64,000 nt of DNA, from the NCBI RefSeq assembly GCF_008124765.1, contig NZ_VNHS01000002.1, positions 186,001 through 250,000 of the forward strand, read 5' to 3'. Below are positions 54,602-63,419 of this stretch, one piece after another (position 1 is the first letter of the stretch; every line of letters begins with the position of its first letter). Below the pieces are notes generated by a model, which worked only from the letters and a program-made list of their open reading frames with translations, was not told where the DNA came from and did not search any database. The translations under genes were made by a program, and so were the position numbers. The DNA is from Paenibacillus methanolicus (GTDB lineage: Bacteria > Bacillota > Bacilli > Paenibacillales > Paenibacillaceae).

Positions 54602-55387
54602 TTAGTGCTGCATAAGTTGGTCTTTCTGTTTATCGAGCGCTCCCCGCAAGCGTAGAATCGCCTTCGAATGCAATTGCGAAATACGGGACGGGGACAAATT
54701 CATCACTTCGGCAATTTCGCTCAGCGAAAGCTCTTCGTAGTAGAACAACGACACGACCGTACGTTCTTTCTCCGTTAACTTTTCGATGCCGCGGACAAGC
54801 GAATCCTTCAAGTAAAATTCATGCACCTTGTGCTCTGGATTTTTCGCTTTCTCGTCGACGAGCAGCGACAATCGCGTCTCCGACTCCTCTTCGCGAATCG
54901 GATCTTCCAGCGAACAAACGGTCGTCACCGCGATTTCCTGAAGCATGTTCTGGAATTCCTTTTCGCTGACGTTCAAATAATTGCTGATTTCGCTGTCCGA
55001 AACGGTGCGCATATACGTTTGCTCCAGCTTTTGATACGCTTCTTCGATCCGCTTCGCTTTTTCTCTTACCGATCTTGGCACCCAGTCGCCTTGCCGCAGG
55101 CCGTCGATGATGGCGCCGCGAATCCGCCAAGACGCATACGTCTCGAATTGAAGCCCGCGTCGGTAGTCGAACTTCTCGATGGCATCGATTAGCCCCATTA
55201 CGCCATTGCTTGCCAAGTCGTCTTTAGATACGTTTTTGGGCAGTCCGATCGCCATCCGGTTGGTTACGTAGTCAACTAAAGACAAGTAATCCTCGATCAG
55301 CCGCTTTTTCGCTTCGATGTCCCCGTCTTCTTTCCATTTCTGCCAAATTTCAATATTGGACAGATGAGGCGTTTTCGGCTCAATCAT
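54602..55387 (-). CDS. sigD: RNA polymerase sigma factor SigD (FliA/WhiG family)
   Basis: Sigma-28-type factor for late flagellar, chemotaxis and autolysin genes. Region 2 (RLIEDYLSLVDYVTNRMAIGLPKN; RGLQFETYASWRIRGAIIDGLRQ, shown in part), region 3 (SVREKAKRIEEAYQKLE) and region 4 (LTEKERTVVSLFYYEELSLSEIAEVMNLSPSRISQLHSKA, shown in part) are complete. The length of 261 residues is normal. No anti-sigma FlgM is in the window. Confidence 0.95.
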   Translation of the reverse strand: MIEPKTPHLSNIEIWQKWKEDGDIEAKKRLIEDYLSLVDYVTNRMAIGLPKNVSKDDLASNGVMGLIDAIEKFDYRRGLQFETYASWRIRGAIIDGLRQGDWVPRSVREKAKRIEEAYQKLEQTYMRTVSDSEISNYLNVSEKEFQNMLQEIAVTTVCSLEDPIREEESETRLSLLVDEKAKNPEHKVHEFYLKDSLVRGIEKLTEKERTVVSLFYYEELSLSEIAEVMNLSPSRISQLHSKAILRLRGALDKQKDQLMQH

Positions 55388-55391
55388 CGTC

Positions 55392-55829
55392 TCACTCTCC
55401 TGTCAAGTGACGTATAGCTTTGGCTAGTTCTTCTGGGTCCCGGTTCTGGGTCGACATTAATTTCTCTGGCTGCAACGGTTTGAATACCGGTTGTTCCTCC
55501 GAGTTAACCGAAGGCTGCTTTCCGTTCATTTGCTCGCGGAGCAAGTCGGAAAGCTCGTCGCTTTCATCAGGTGTTGCGTAATCGACACGGCGACCTTTGC
55601 TCTCGTCTTCAAGCTCATCGGTCAGAATCGTCTCGCTGCTAGGAGCTGGCTGGCGAAGGATCATGGCAAGTGCCGCGCGGAATAAAAAACCAAGCACGAA
55701 AAATGCCACAAACGCGTACACGCAGCGCACTGCCGAGATGAGAAGTCCGTTGCCGCCCATCGAGGCCAGCATCGTGAGCAACCCGCCGATTATGCCAAGG
55801 GCGGCATTCCAGCGCCATGTCCCAATCAT
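55392..55829 (-). CDS. Hypothetical membrane protein between cheD and sigD
   Basis: 145 residues with two predicted membrane helices in the first 60 (about 6-27 and 29-57) and an acidic cytoplasmic tail that ends with RDPEELAKAIRHLTGE. I do not recognise a family. It is four bases from both neighbours (cheD upstream, sigD downstream), so it is cotranscribed with them. The place has no equivalent in B. subtilis, where cheD is followed directly by sigD. Confidence 0.78.
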   Translation of the reverse strand: MIGTWRWNAALGIIGGLLTMLASMGGNGLLISAVRCVYAFVAFFVLGFLFRAALAMILRQPAPSSETILTDELEDESKGRRVDYATPDESDELSDLLREQMNGKQPSVNSEEQPVFKPLQPEKLMSTQNRDPEELAKAIRHLTGE

Positions 55830-55832
55830 GAA

Positions 55833-56327
55833 TTAAATCTCCTTTGCGCCAAACTGAACGCTGCGAATAACGAGTATTCCGGTCGCGCTGCTAAATTCAA
55901 TCGTTCTTCCGAAATTCCCGCCCGTATCTTCGGCAATCAAAGGGATGGAAAACTTGCTTAAAGCAGCCTTGCACGATTCGACGTTACGCGGTCCGATGCG
56001 CATCGTATCGCTTTGGGAAGAAAAAGCGAACATTTGCGCCCCTCCGGCCATTTTGGCCTTCAATCTTCCGGTCAACGCGCCAGCCTTCTTCATCCGTTCG
56101 ATTAGTTCGGGAATAGCGGTATCTGCATATTTCGCGATATTTAAGGTGGACTCCCTGGCGATGTCAGAAGATGGCAGCATTACATGCGCCATGCCGGCAA
56201 CCTTGCTTTTCTCATCGAAAAGCGTAAGTCCGACACATGAACCGAGCCCTGTTGTCTTCAGTACTTGTCCGCCGAGCGCAATGTTTAAATCCGCCATGCC
56301 TACTTTCACCATGATGTCTTGATTCAT
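55833..56327 (-). CDS. cheD: Chemoreceptor glutamine deamidase CheD
   Basis: Deamidates receptors and binds CheC. The catalytic Cys in TGLGSCVGLTLFD and His in GMAHVMLP are present, with KMAGGAQMF as the third block. The length of 164 residues is normal. ATG 56327 overlaps the cheC stop (ATGA), consistent with the CheC-CheD complex. Confidence 0.95.
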   Translation of the reverse strand: MNQDIMVKVGMADLNIALGGQVLKTTGLGSCVGLTLFDEKSKVAGMAHVMLPSSDIARESTLNIAKYADTAIPELIERMKKAGALTGRLKAKMAGGAQMFAFSSQSDTMRIGPRNVESCKAALSKFSIPLIAEDTGGNFGRTIEFSSATGILVIRSVQFGAKEI

Positions 56328-56947
56328 TCGGTCGGCACTCCCAGGGCGCTGAATATTTTATCGAATGATTCCGGATCAGGTATAAGGAAGAAGAAGCCTT
56401 CGACCTCTTCGTGACCTTCCAAAAACTTCGTATCGATGAGCAGCGCAGAATCCCCCATCTCGCCATACAGCATCAATCCGTAGCTCAGAACGGCCCCTGC
56501 CATATCGATGGCAACGGACGGAACGGTTGGCCCCATGGAAAGCTGCGTGAAATCGGCCAACGACGAGAGATAGGAACCCGCCAAAATATTACCGATTTCG
56601 GACAATGCTGAAAATTCCATTTCGGTATAGCCAATCTCTTCCCGATGCTCGATGGCAAGCAAGTTGTGGAGCATCTTGCGGGCGGAATCTTCCTGGATGA
56701 GGAAGAACATGTGGCCCGGCGCATCGCCTTCGACGCGCAAGTAGACGGCAATCACGACCTGCTCGGCACCGCCGACTTTATCCGCAACCTCCTCGAACGG
56801 GACTAGACTGACTGTCGGAACGTTCATATCTACCGGCTTGTCCAGCAGAAGCGACAAGGCCGTTGCTGCATGTCCTGCTCCAATGTTGCCGACTTCCTTG
56901 AGAACGTCCAGTTTGAATGCTTCCAGCTTCGATAGTGGGTTGGTCAC
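56324..56947 (-). CDS. cheC: CheY-P phosphatase CheC
   Basis: Removes phosphate from CheY-P and controls CheD. Both phosphatase-type motifs are visible, LKEVGNIGAGHAATALS near the N-terminus and LSEIGNILAGSYLSSL in the middle. The length of 207 residues is normal. It starts at GTG 56947, three bases after cheW. Confidence 0.95.
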   Translation of the reverse strand: MTNPLSKLEAFKLDVLKEVGNIGAGHAATALSLLLDKPVDMNVPTVSLVPFEEVADKVGGAEQVVIAVYLRVEGDAPGHMFFLIQEDSARKMLHNLLAIEHREEIGYTEMEFSALSEIGNILAGSYLSSLADFTQLSMGPTVPSVAIDMAGAVLSYGLMLYGEMGDSALLIDTKFLEGHEEVEGFFFLIPDPESFDKIFSALGVPTE

Positions 56948-56950
56948 GGT

Positions 56951-57412
56951 TTACCCCTCAATTTCTAGGATCTGATCGATCTCTTTCTGTTTAAGCACTT
57001 CTGCCAGGTTCAGCATGATCAGCAAGCGGTTCTCGCCGATCTTGGCTACGCCCCGCAAATATTTGGCCCGGATCCCGCCGACAATTTCTGGAGGTGTCTC
57101 AATGTTGTCGCTGTCGATGTCGATAACATCATTAGCGGAATCCACGATAAATCCGATTTCCACGTCGCCGACGCCCACGATAATAATGCGGGAGTTCTCC
57201 GTAGAGGTCGATTCTTCAAGTCCAAAACGGCCGCGCAAATCGATAACCGGCAGCACGACGCCGCGCAGATTTATAACCCCTTTAATGAAGGAAGGGACCT
57301 TGGGAACGCGCGTGATTGGCATCATGCGTTCGATCGTTCTTACTTTCTCAACCTCAATGCCGTACTCTTCCTCGCCGAGACCAAACACGATTACTTTTAA
57401 TTCTTCGCCCAT
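56951..57412 (-). CDS. cheW: Chemotaxis coupling protein CheW
   Basis: Scaffold that couples receptors to CheA. SH3-like double barrel of 153 residues; FGLGEEEYGIEVEKVRTIERMMPITRVPKVPSFIKGVINLRG (in part) is diagnostic. It is 14 bases from cheA. Confidence 0.96.
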   Translation of the reverse strand: MGEELKVIVFGLGEEEYGIEVEKVRTIERMMPITRVPKVPSFIKGVINLRGVVLPVIDLRGRFGLEESTSTENSRIIIVGVGDVEIGFIVDSANDVIDIDSDNIETPPEIVGGIRAKYLRGVAKIGENRLLIMLNLAEVLKQKEIDQILEIEG

Positions 57413-57426
57413 ACGTAATCCCTCCC

Positions 57427-59514
57427 TTATTTAATTAGCGCATTCGGATCGATGATCAAAGCGACTTGTCCGTCGCCAAGAATGGTCGCGCCCGAGATGG
57501 CATCGATATTCGTTAAGTAGTTGCCCAGCGTCTTCAAGACGATATCGCTTTGGCCAATGAATTCGTCCACCAAAATGGCGACCAATTTCTCGCCTTTGCG
57601 GATCACGACGATCTCTGTTTCGGCTTCGCCATTCTCGGTCCAAGACGTGCACTCGAGAATCTTGCTGAGCGAAATGACCGGGATGACCGAACCGCGGAAT
57701 TCCATCATGAACGATTTGTGCACGGAGCGAATTTGCTCTTTGCGAATGATGCCGGTCTCCACGATCGACGAAAGCGGGATCGCGTATTTCTCAGCACCAA
57801 GCTTCACAAGCATAGCCGAAATAATCGAAAGTGTCAGTGGCAATTGAATGGAGAAAATAGAACCTTTCCCCTCTTGCGACGTGACGCTGACATTGCCGCC
57901 GAGCGACGTGATTTTGGACTTGACGACGTCCAAGCCGACGCCGCGGCCGGATAGATCCGAAATTTTCTCGGCCGTGCTGAATCCTGGCGCGAAGATCAGC
58001 ATGTTGATCTCGTTATCGGTCATGCGTTTCGCCTCTTCCGGCGTCACGACGCCGTTCTTGATGGCGATCTGCTTAACCCGCTCGCGATTGATGCCGTTGC
58101 CGTCATCTTCGATTTCGATAAATACGTTGTTGCCGCTGTGGAACGCGCGCAGATGAACGGTTCCCGTCTCAGACTTGCCCGCTGCTACGCGCGACGCGAT
58201 CGATTCGATACCATGGTCGCACGAGTTGCGAAGCAAATGCACGAGCGGATCGCCGATTTCGTCGATGACCGTCCGATCTAGCTCCGTCTCCGCGCCCGTA
58301 ATGACAAGATCGATCTTCTTATCCAGCGACTTGGCGATATCGCGCACCATCCGCGGGAAGCGATTGAACACGGATTCCACCGGTACCATGCGCAGTTTGA
58401 GCACGATATTCTGCAGGTCGCCGCTAACGCGCGCCATATGTTCGACCGTCTCGGTCAAATCTGCGCGACGAATCTCCGTCGCTAGCTGTTCTAAACGGAC
58501 ACGATCGATCAGCAGTTCGCTGAACAAGTTCATTAGCGCATCGAGACGCTCGATATCGACGCGGATCGTGCGATTTACCGGAGCGGCCGCAGCCGGACGC
58601 GGCTTGTCTTCCTTCGGCGCTTCCGTCTTCGTCGCTGGTGCCGCCGTAGCCGCCGGGGCTTCCGTAGCTACCGGGGTTTCTTGCGCCGGTGCTGCAGCAG
58701 GCGCTTCGTTCGAGCGACGGCCGAGATGACTCAAGGAATCGCGGTTCAGCTGGGTAACGTCCGCGGTCTCGATCTCGGATACCGACATGATTCCTTTGCG
58801 GATGTCATCCGCGCTGGAGGATGAAATCATGAACACGGTGAACGAACGTTCGAATTTCTCCTGCTCGATGTCCTGCACGCTCGGATGAGATTTGATGATC
58901 TCGCCTGTCCGCTCCAGGAAGTCGAATACCATGTAAGCACGAGCCGCTTTCAGAATACAGCCTTCGCTTACATGAACGACAACGTGGTAAACCGAAAGAC
59001 CGGAATCGATCGACTGCATCAGCACGGATGTTTGGTATTCGTCGAGCAGTGCGGCCGCATCGTTCACAGCTTCGGTTGCCTCGGCGTTAGCGGGCGCCGC
59101 CTCTTGGGCGACTTCAGGCCCTTCGGTCTTGTAATCGCCCTGCACGATCGACTTCAGCGCCGTTACGATCGTGGTGACGTCCAGCTTGCCGGTGCCGCCT
59201 CCGATGACGTCCTGCACCATGTTTTCTAGGGCATCCAAGCCTTTGAACAGTGTATCGAAAATGAAGCTATCCATTTTGATCTTGTTGTTGCGAACCAGAT
59301 CCAGCACGTTCTCCATCTCATGGGTAAGCGCGGCCAGATCTTCAAAGCCCATTGTTGCCGACATGCCCTTCAACGTATGAGCGGATCGGAAAATAATCTG
59401 GACAATACTTAAATCTTCCGGGTCGCTTTCCAGACGAAGCAAGTTCTCGTTAAGCGACTGCAAATGATCGTTGGACTCATCAATAAACATCGATAAGTAT
59501 GCGTTCATATCCAT
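57427..59514 (-). CDS. cheA: Chemotaxis histidine kinase CheA
   Basis: 695-residue kinase. Order: Hpt domain with the phosphorylated His46 (SAHTLKGMSATMGF), P2 CheY/CheB-binding domain around 160-265, an Ala/Pro-rich linker, dimerisation domain (~305-370), ATP-binding domain (NSCDHGIES; EIEDDGNGI; GRGVGLDVVKSKI) and a C-terminal CheW-like domain that ends ALIIDPNALIK. All catalytic boxes are intact. It lies between cheB and cheW. Confidence 0.97.
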   Translation of the reverse strand: MDMNAYLSMFIDESNDHLQSLNENLLRLESDPEDLSIVQIIFRSAHTLKGMSATMGFEDLAALTHEMENVLDLVRNNKIKMDSFIFDTLFKGLDALENMVQDVIGGGTGKLDVTTIVTALKSIVQGDYKTEGPEVAQEAAPANAEATEAVNDAAALLDEYQTSVLMQSIDSGLSVYHVVVHVSEGCILKAARAYMVFDFLERTGEIIKSHPSVQDIEQEKFERSFTVFMISSSSADDIRKGIMSVSEIETADVTQLNRDSLSHLGRRSNEAPAAAPAQETPVATEAPAATAAPATKTEAPKEDKPRPAAAAPVNRTIRVDIERLDALMNLFSELLIDRVRLEQLATEIRRADLTETVEHMARVSGDLQNIVLKLRMVPVESVFNRFPRMVRDIAKSLDKKIDLVITGAETELDRTVIDEIGDPLVHLLRNSCDHGIESIASRVAAGKSETGTVHLRAFHSGNNVFIEIEDDGNGINRERVKQIAIKNGVVTPEEAKRMTDNEINMLIFAPGFSTAEKISDLSGRGVGLDVVKSKITSLGGNVSVTSQEGKGSIFSIQLPLTLSIISAMLVKLGAEKYAIPLSSIVETGIIRKEQIRSVHKSFMMEFRGSVIPVISLSKILECTSWTENGEAETEIVVIRKGEKLVAILVDEFIGQSDIVLKTLGNYLTNIDAISGATILGDGQVALIIDPNALIK

Positions 59515-59559
59515 TGCCTGGCACCTCCTGTTTGGTATGAATCAATAACTGTCCGCTCG

Positions 59560-61164
59560 CTACCGCATAACCGCATCCACGATCGCGCCAGCAATCCGTC
59601 CCAGCGGGACGACCGTCTTCGCCGCGCCGTTCTCCACGGCCGATCTTGGCATCCCGTACACGACGCATGTTTCTTCGGACTCCGCGATGGCGGATTTGCC
59701 GCCGCTTTCCATCAGCGTCTTCATTCCCTTGGCGCCATCGCTGCCCATGCCCGTCATAATGACGGAATGGCGTTGCAGCTCGGTGAACGGCGCGCAGGAT
59801 TCAAACATGACGTCAACCGAAGGCCGATGTCCGCCGCGCGGCGGCTGCTCCGTCAAACGGATGAAATAACCTTGGCCGTCCTTGGCTAGTTCCATGTGCA
59901 GCCCGCCTGGGGCGATGTAAACCACGCCCGCATAAACGCGTTCGCCGTTCACGGCTTCCGTCACTTGCAGCGCGCTGAACGAATCCAGTCGCTGGGCTAG
60001 GGAATGCGTAAACTTAGGCGGCATGTGCTGTACGACCAATACGGGAGCGGGTAAATTCTCCGGCAGCGCGGTAATGACTTCATGCAGCGCTCTCGGACCG
60101 CCTGTAGAAGTGCCGATCGCGACCAAATGGCGGAAATTGGTTTGTTTGGCCGATTGTTTCTTTACTCTTGGCGTAATCGGTTCATCCATCAAATCAGCCG
60201 CTATCGGCAATGGCTTGCTCATGCTTGCCGCGGCTGGCTTCACCTCCGGCTTGACTTCGGGCTTAGTCATCGGTTTCGCGGTCGGAACCTGCGGTGAGGC
60301 GATGTTTCTTGGGGCCGGCTTCGGTTCTGGCTTGATGGCTGCTGCCGGCGGCGCAGGAGCCGGTTTACGCTCAACCAGCGGCACGGCGGCACGGCGCGGC
60401 TTCTCCGGTTCGAACGTCTTTGCCTGAGAAGACGACGCGATTTCGCGGGCAACCGGGTTCGCAGGCGGCGTTTGCGGCTTAGGCGGAAGCACTGTCTCCT
60501 TAGGTGAAGCAGGCACTCGTTGCTCCTCTAAAATGGTTACCGCTTGGGCCGGTTCGTTCGCAGGAATTTCCGCCACTACCGATTTGTCCTCGATAATTTC
60601 CGCCTCGTTAGATTGCATTTGCGCGGCCATCGCGGCCTGCCACTCCTGCCACTCTGCGGTCTGCCGCTTCCGCACCGGCTCCGCGGCTGCTTGCGCTTCT
60701 TTCGCAGTTGGATCCATCGGCGCTTCTTCTTCCAAATCGGTTGAGGCAATGGAAGCCGCGACGTTCGATTCCACCGCGATGCGCAGCTTCTCGAGCATTT
60801 GGTCCCCGACGGTTTTAATATCCGGGGAAGTTGGCCCGGCCGGTTTGCGAATAAAGTCGAAAGCGCCGACCTGCAACGCTTTGATCGTCATTCTCGTCCC
60901 GTCGTCGCTCGTACTCGACATCATGACCGTCGGCGTCGGCCTTTGGCGCATGACCTGCACTAACGCTTCCAAACCGTTCATCTCGGGCATTTCCAAGTCC
61001 ATCATAATGACATCCGGCTTCATCAGGACGGTCGCATCGACCGCCTGGCGTCCGTTGGAAGCCGTAGCCACAATCTCGAACTGCTTATCTGCGTTGATCA
61101 TATCGCTAATAATTTTCCGCATAAACGCGGAGTCATCCGCGACAAGTACACGATATAGAGCCAT
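59560..61164 (-). CDS. cheB: Protein-glutamate methylesterase CheB with long linker
   Basis: Receptor demethylase/deamidase controlled by phosphorylation. The receiver domain has D10, D11 and the phosphoacceptor D56 (VIMMDLEMPEMNG). The esterase domain has the catalytic Ser (IGTSTGGPRAL), His (VQHMPPKFTHSLAQRL) and Asp (MTGMGSDGAKGM). The 534-residue length is well above the usual ~350 because of a Pro/Ala/Lys/Glu-rich linker of about 190 residues between domains. The linker has no recognisable fold. Confidence 0.95.
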   Translation of the reverse strand: MALYRVLVADDSAFMRKIISDMINADKQFEIVATASNGRQAVDATVLMKPDVIMMDLEMPEMNGLEALVQVMRQRPTPTVMMSSTSDDGTRMTIKALQVGAFDFIRKPAGPTSPDIKTVGDQMLEKLRIAVESNVAASIASTDLEEEAPMDPTAKEAQAAAEPVRKRQTAEWQEWQAAMAAQMQSNEAEIIEDKSVVAEIPANEPAQAVTILEEQRVPASPKETVLPPKPQTPPANPVAREIASSSQAKTFEPEKPRRAAVPLVERKPAPAPPAAAIKPEPKPAPRNIASPQVPTAKPMTKPEVKPEVKPAAASMSKPLPIAADLMDEPITPRVKKQSAKQTNFRHLVAIGTSTGGPRALHEVITALPENLPAPVLVVQHMPPKFTHSLAQRLDSFSALQVTEAVNGERVYAGVVYIAPGGLHMELAKDGQGYFIRLTEQPPRGGHRPSVDVMFESCAPFTELQRHSVIMTGMGSDGAKGMKTLMESGGKSAIAESEETCVVYGMPRSAVENGAAKTVVPLGRIAGAIVDAVMR

Positions 61165-61185
61165 GGGCTTCCACTCCTCAAAGGA

Positions 61186-62061
61186 TTACTTTGATCGTCT
61201 GAACATTTTGTGTATGAATCCTTTGATCCCGTTCGATGACTCGGCAGGATCTGCTGGAAGGTCGCAAAATTGCTTCGCTATCGCCATTACGTCGCGCGTC
61301 GCCTCGGAAGACGGGTAAGCTAGCGCGAACGGAACTTGTTTTTTGACCGACTTGGAGACGTTCGGATCGTCTTGCACGATCCCCAGAAACGGCAGCGCCG
61401 TATCGAGAAAGCGCTGGGCGACCAACCCGATTTTGTCAGCCGTCGCTTTGCCCTCTTTCAAATCTGTCGCCCGATTGACGACAAGCTTGAAGTTGACGTT
61501 ATGCTCCATCCCCTTGACCATTTTGATGAGCGCGTAAGCATCGGTAATCGACGTCGGCTCCGGTGTTGTGACGACTACCGTTTCCTGGGCGGCCACGATA
61601 AATTTGACGGTTTCTTTGGATAATCCGGCGCCCGTATCGAACAGGATAAAATCGTACTCTCCATGCAGTTTCTCGATCTGCTCTTCAAAATAATCAAGCT
61701 CCTCGGCGGATAAATCGAGCAGATCCTGAAACCCGGACCCTCCTGCGATGAAATGTACGCCGCTTGGACCTTCCTGTACGATCTCCCAAATCGTTTTTTG
61801 CTGCTTCAGTAAATGGTACAAATTGTACTTCGCGGACACGCCCATTAACACATCGATGTTCGCCATGCCGATATCAGCGTCGAAGACGAGCACTTTTTTG
61901 CCAAGCTGCTGAAGGGCGATCGCAAAATTCAGACTGAAATTAGACTTGCCGACGCCGCCCTTACCGCTGGTAATCGTGACCACTCGCGTCTTCCGGCTAT
62001 TCTCCTGCTGTTGCTCGTAGGATTTCACCATATGGCGTAGTGCTTCCGCTTGGTCATTCAT
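61186..62061 (-). CDS. flhG: Flagellar number regulator FlhG (MinD-like ATPase, YlxH)
   Basis: P-loop ATPase that with FlhF sets place and number of flagella. The deviant Walker A TSGKGGVGKSNFS, VLVFDADIGMANIDVLMG and FILFDTGAGLS are present. It has an N-terminal FlhF-activating segment (NDQAEALRHMVKSYEQQQ). The length of 291 residues is normal. ATG 62061 overlaps flhF as ATGA. Confidence 0.95.
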   Translation of the reverse strand: MNDQAEALRHMVKSYEQQQENSRKTRVVTITSGKGGVGKSNFSLNFAIALQQLGKKVLVFDADIGMANIDVLMGVSAKYNLYHLLKQQKTIWEIVQEGPSGVHFIAGGSGFQDLLDLSAEELDYFEEQIEKLHGEYDFILFDTGAGLSKETVKFIVAAQETVVVTTPEPTSITDAYALIKMVKGMEHNVNFKLVVNRATDLKEGKATADKIGLVAQRFLDTALPFLGIVQDDPNVSKSVKKQVPFALAYPSSEATRDVMAIAKQFCDLPADPAESSNGIKGFIHKMFRRSK

Positions 62062-63419
62062 TGCTCATACGCCCCCAATAACTGCTCGACGTAAACATCT
62101 GTCTTAAACGTGGTGATATCGTCGGGAACGGTTTGACCATAAGCGATGTAGGCGGGATGTAGATCATATTGAACGGCTAAATTCAAAATCGCGCCGTAGG
62201 CATCCGTTTCGTCCTGCTTCGTGTAAAGAACTTTCTCGATGCCGTATTTGGCAAAATGGCCAGCTACGACGGACATATCCTTGAATTTGCTCGTCAAGCT
62301 AAGTACCAGGTAAGTCTCGGATTGATGATTCGTCTGCAGAAGGCTGTTCACTTCCGAAACATACAGTTCATTGCGGAAGTTACGTCCTGCCGTATCCATA
62401 AAAATGAGTTCCCGATCTTCCAGATCCTTAAATGCCCGGGACACTTCAGCCGGCGAAAACACCACTTCGAGCGGTACGTTCAAAATGTTGGCATATGTCC
62501 GCAGCTGATCGACCGCCGCGATCCGGTACGTATCGGACGTAATGAATCCGACTTTGCGGCCGCTCTTCAAGGTCTGTTCCGCCGCGAGCTTCGCGATAGA
62601 TGTCGTCTTGCCAACGCCGGTCGGTCCAACGAAATGTATGACGCGCGTGTCCCGTTGAATGCCTTTCGCGGCTTTCCCGCTCATCCACTGCGTCAACACG
62701 GTTCGAGCTTGCGCCCAAACGTCCGCTTGCGTCAGATCTGCCTCCGACACGCTCTCGACCATCTCCGTCACTTCGCTAATCAGCTTCTCGATGAGGTCGG
62801 CGTTGACCTCTTGATCGATCAAACGAGCATGGAGCGCTTGAACCGGCTCCGGAAGCCGTTTCATCTGCTGCTGCTTCGACATCCGCACGATCCATTGTTT
62901 CATATCGCGAATTTCATCCAGCAGGGCGGCATCATCTAACTTCGCGTTCCCCTTCTCGATGGCCGCCTCCGAGCGCAGCGCTGCCGGCGGTGGCGGAACC
63001 GGCTGCATAGCCGGCTGTGGCGATGCAGGTCTCGAGTCGGCAGGCCGTGCGCCGCCGTACGCGGCAGCAGCGGCCTTGCTCGAGGTGACCGGGGGAGATA
63101 ATACGGCTGTGGCGCCTGCGCTTTCCTGTTGTCTTCCCCTAACGAGTCCAAGCGATTCCAGCAAAGCCGACTGGGCTTCGGTGGGCGACAATTGCGGCTG
63201 TGGTTTAGCCGATGCCGGTGTTTGCGCCTTCGGCGCCGGTTTGGCCGAGCCCGTCTCGACGGCGGCGATGACCTCCATCTTTTTCTTGGCGAACATGCCG
63301 AGGAAGCCGCCGATCCGAATTTCCTTTGTATTCAAGATGACCGCGTCCGCCCCGAGCTCGCTGCGAATCATCGGAAGAGCTTCGGGAAGCGCGTTTACAA
63401 TGTAACGTTTTACCTTCAC
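62058..63419 (-). CDS. flhF: Flagellar biosynthesis GTPase FlhF
   Basis: SRP-type GTPase that marks the site of flagellar assembly. It has an N-terminal B domain (KRYIVNALPEALPMIRSELG), a Pro/Ala-rich linker, then NG domains with HFVGPTGVGKTTSIAKLAAEQ (in part), ITSDTYRIAAVDQL, MDTAGRN and TKQDETDAYG. The length of 453 residues is larger than in B. subtilis (~366) because of the linker. It starts at GTG 63419, overlapping flhA as GTGA. Confidence 0.95.
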   Translation of the reverse strand: MKVKRYIVNALPEALPMIRSELGADAVILNTKEIRIGGFLGMFAKKKMEVIAAVETGSAKPAPKAQTPASAKPQPQLSPTEAQSALLESLGLVRGRQQESAGATAVLSPPVTSSKAAAAAYGGARPADSRPASPQPAMQPVPPPPAALRSEAAIEKGNAKLDDAALLDEIRDMKQWIVRMSKQQQMKRLPEPVQALHARLIDQEVNADLIEKLISEVTEMVESVSEADLTQADVWAQARTVLTQWMSGKAAKGIQRDTRVIHFVGPTGVGKTTSIAKLAAEQTLKSGRKVGFITSDTYRIAAVDQLRTYANILNVPLEVVFSPAEVSRAFKDLEDRELIFMDTAGRNFRNELYVSEVNSLLQTNHQSETYLVLSLTSKFKDMSVVAGHFAKYGIEKVLYTKQDETDAYGAILNLAVQYDLHPAYIAYGQTVPDDITTFKTDVYVEQLLGAYEQ

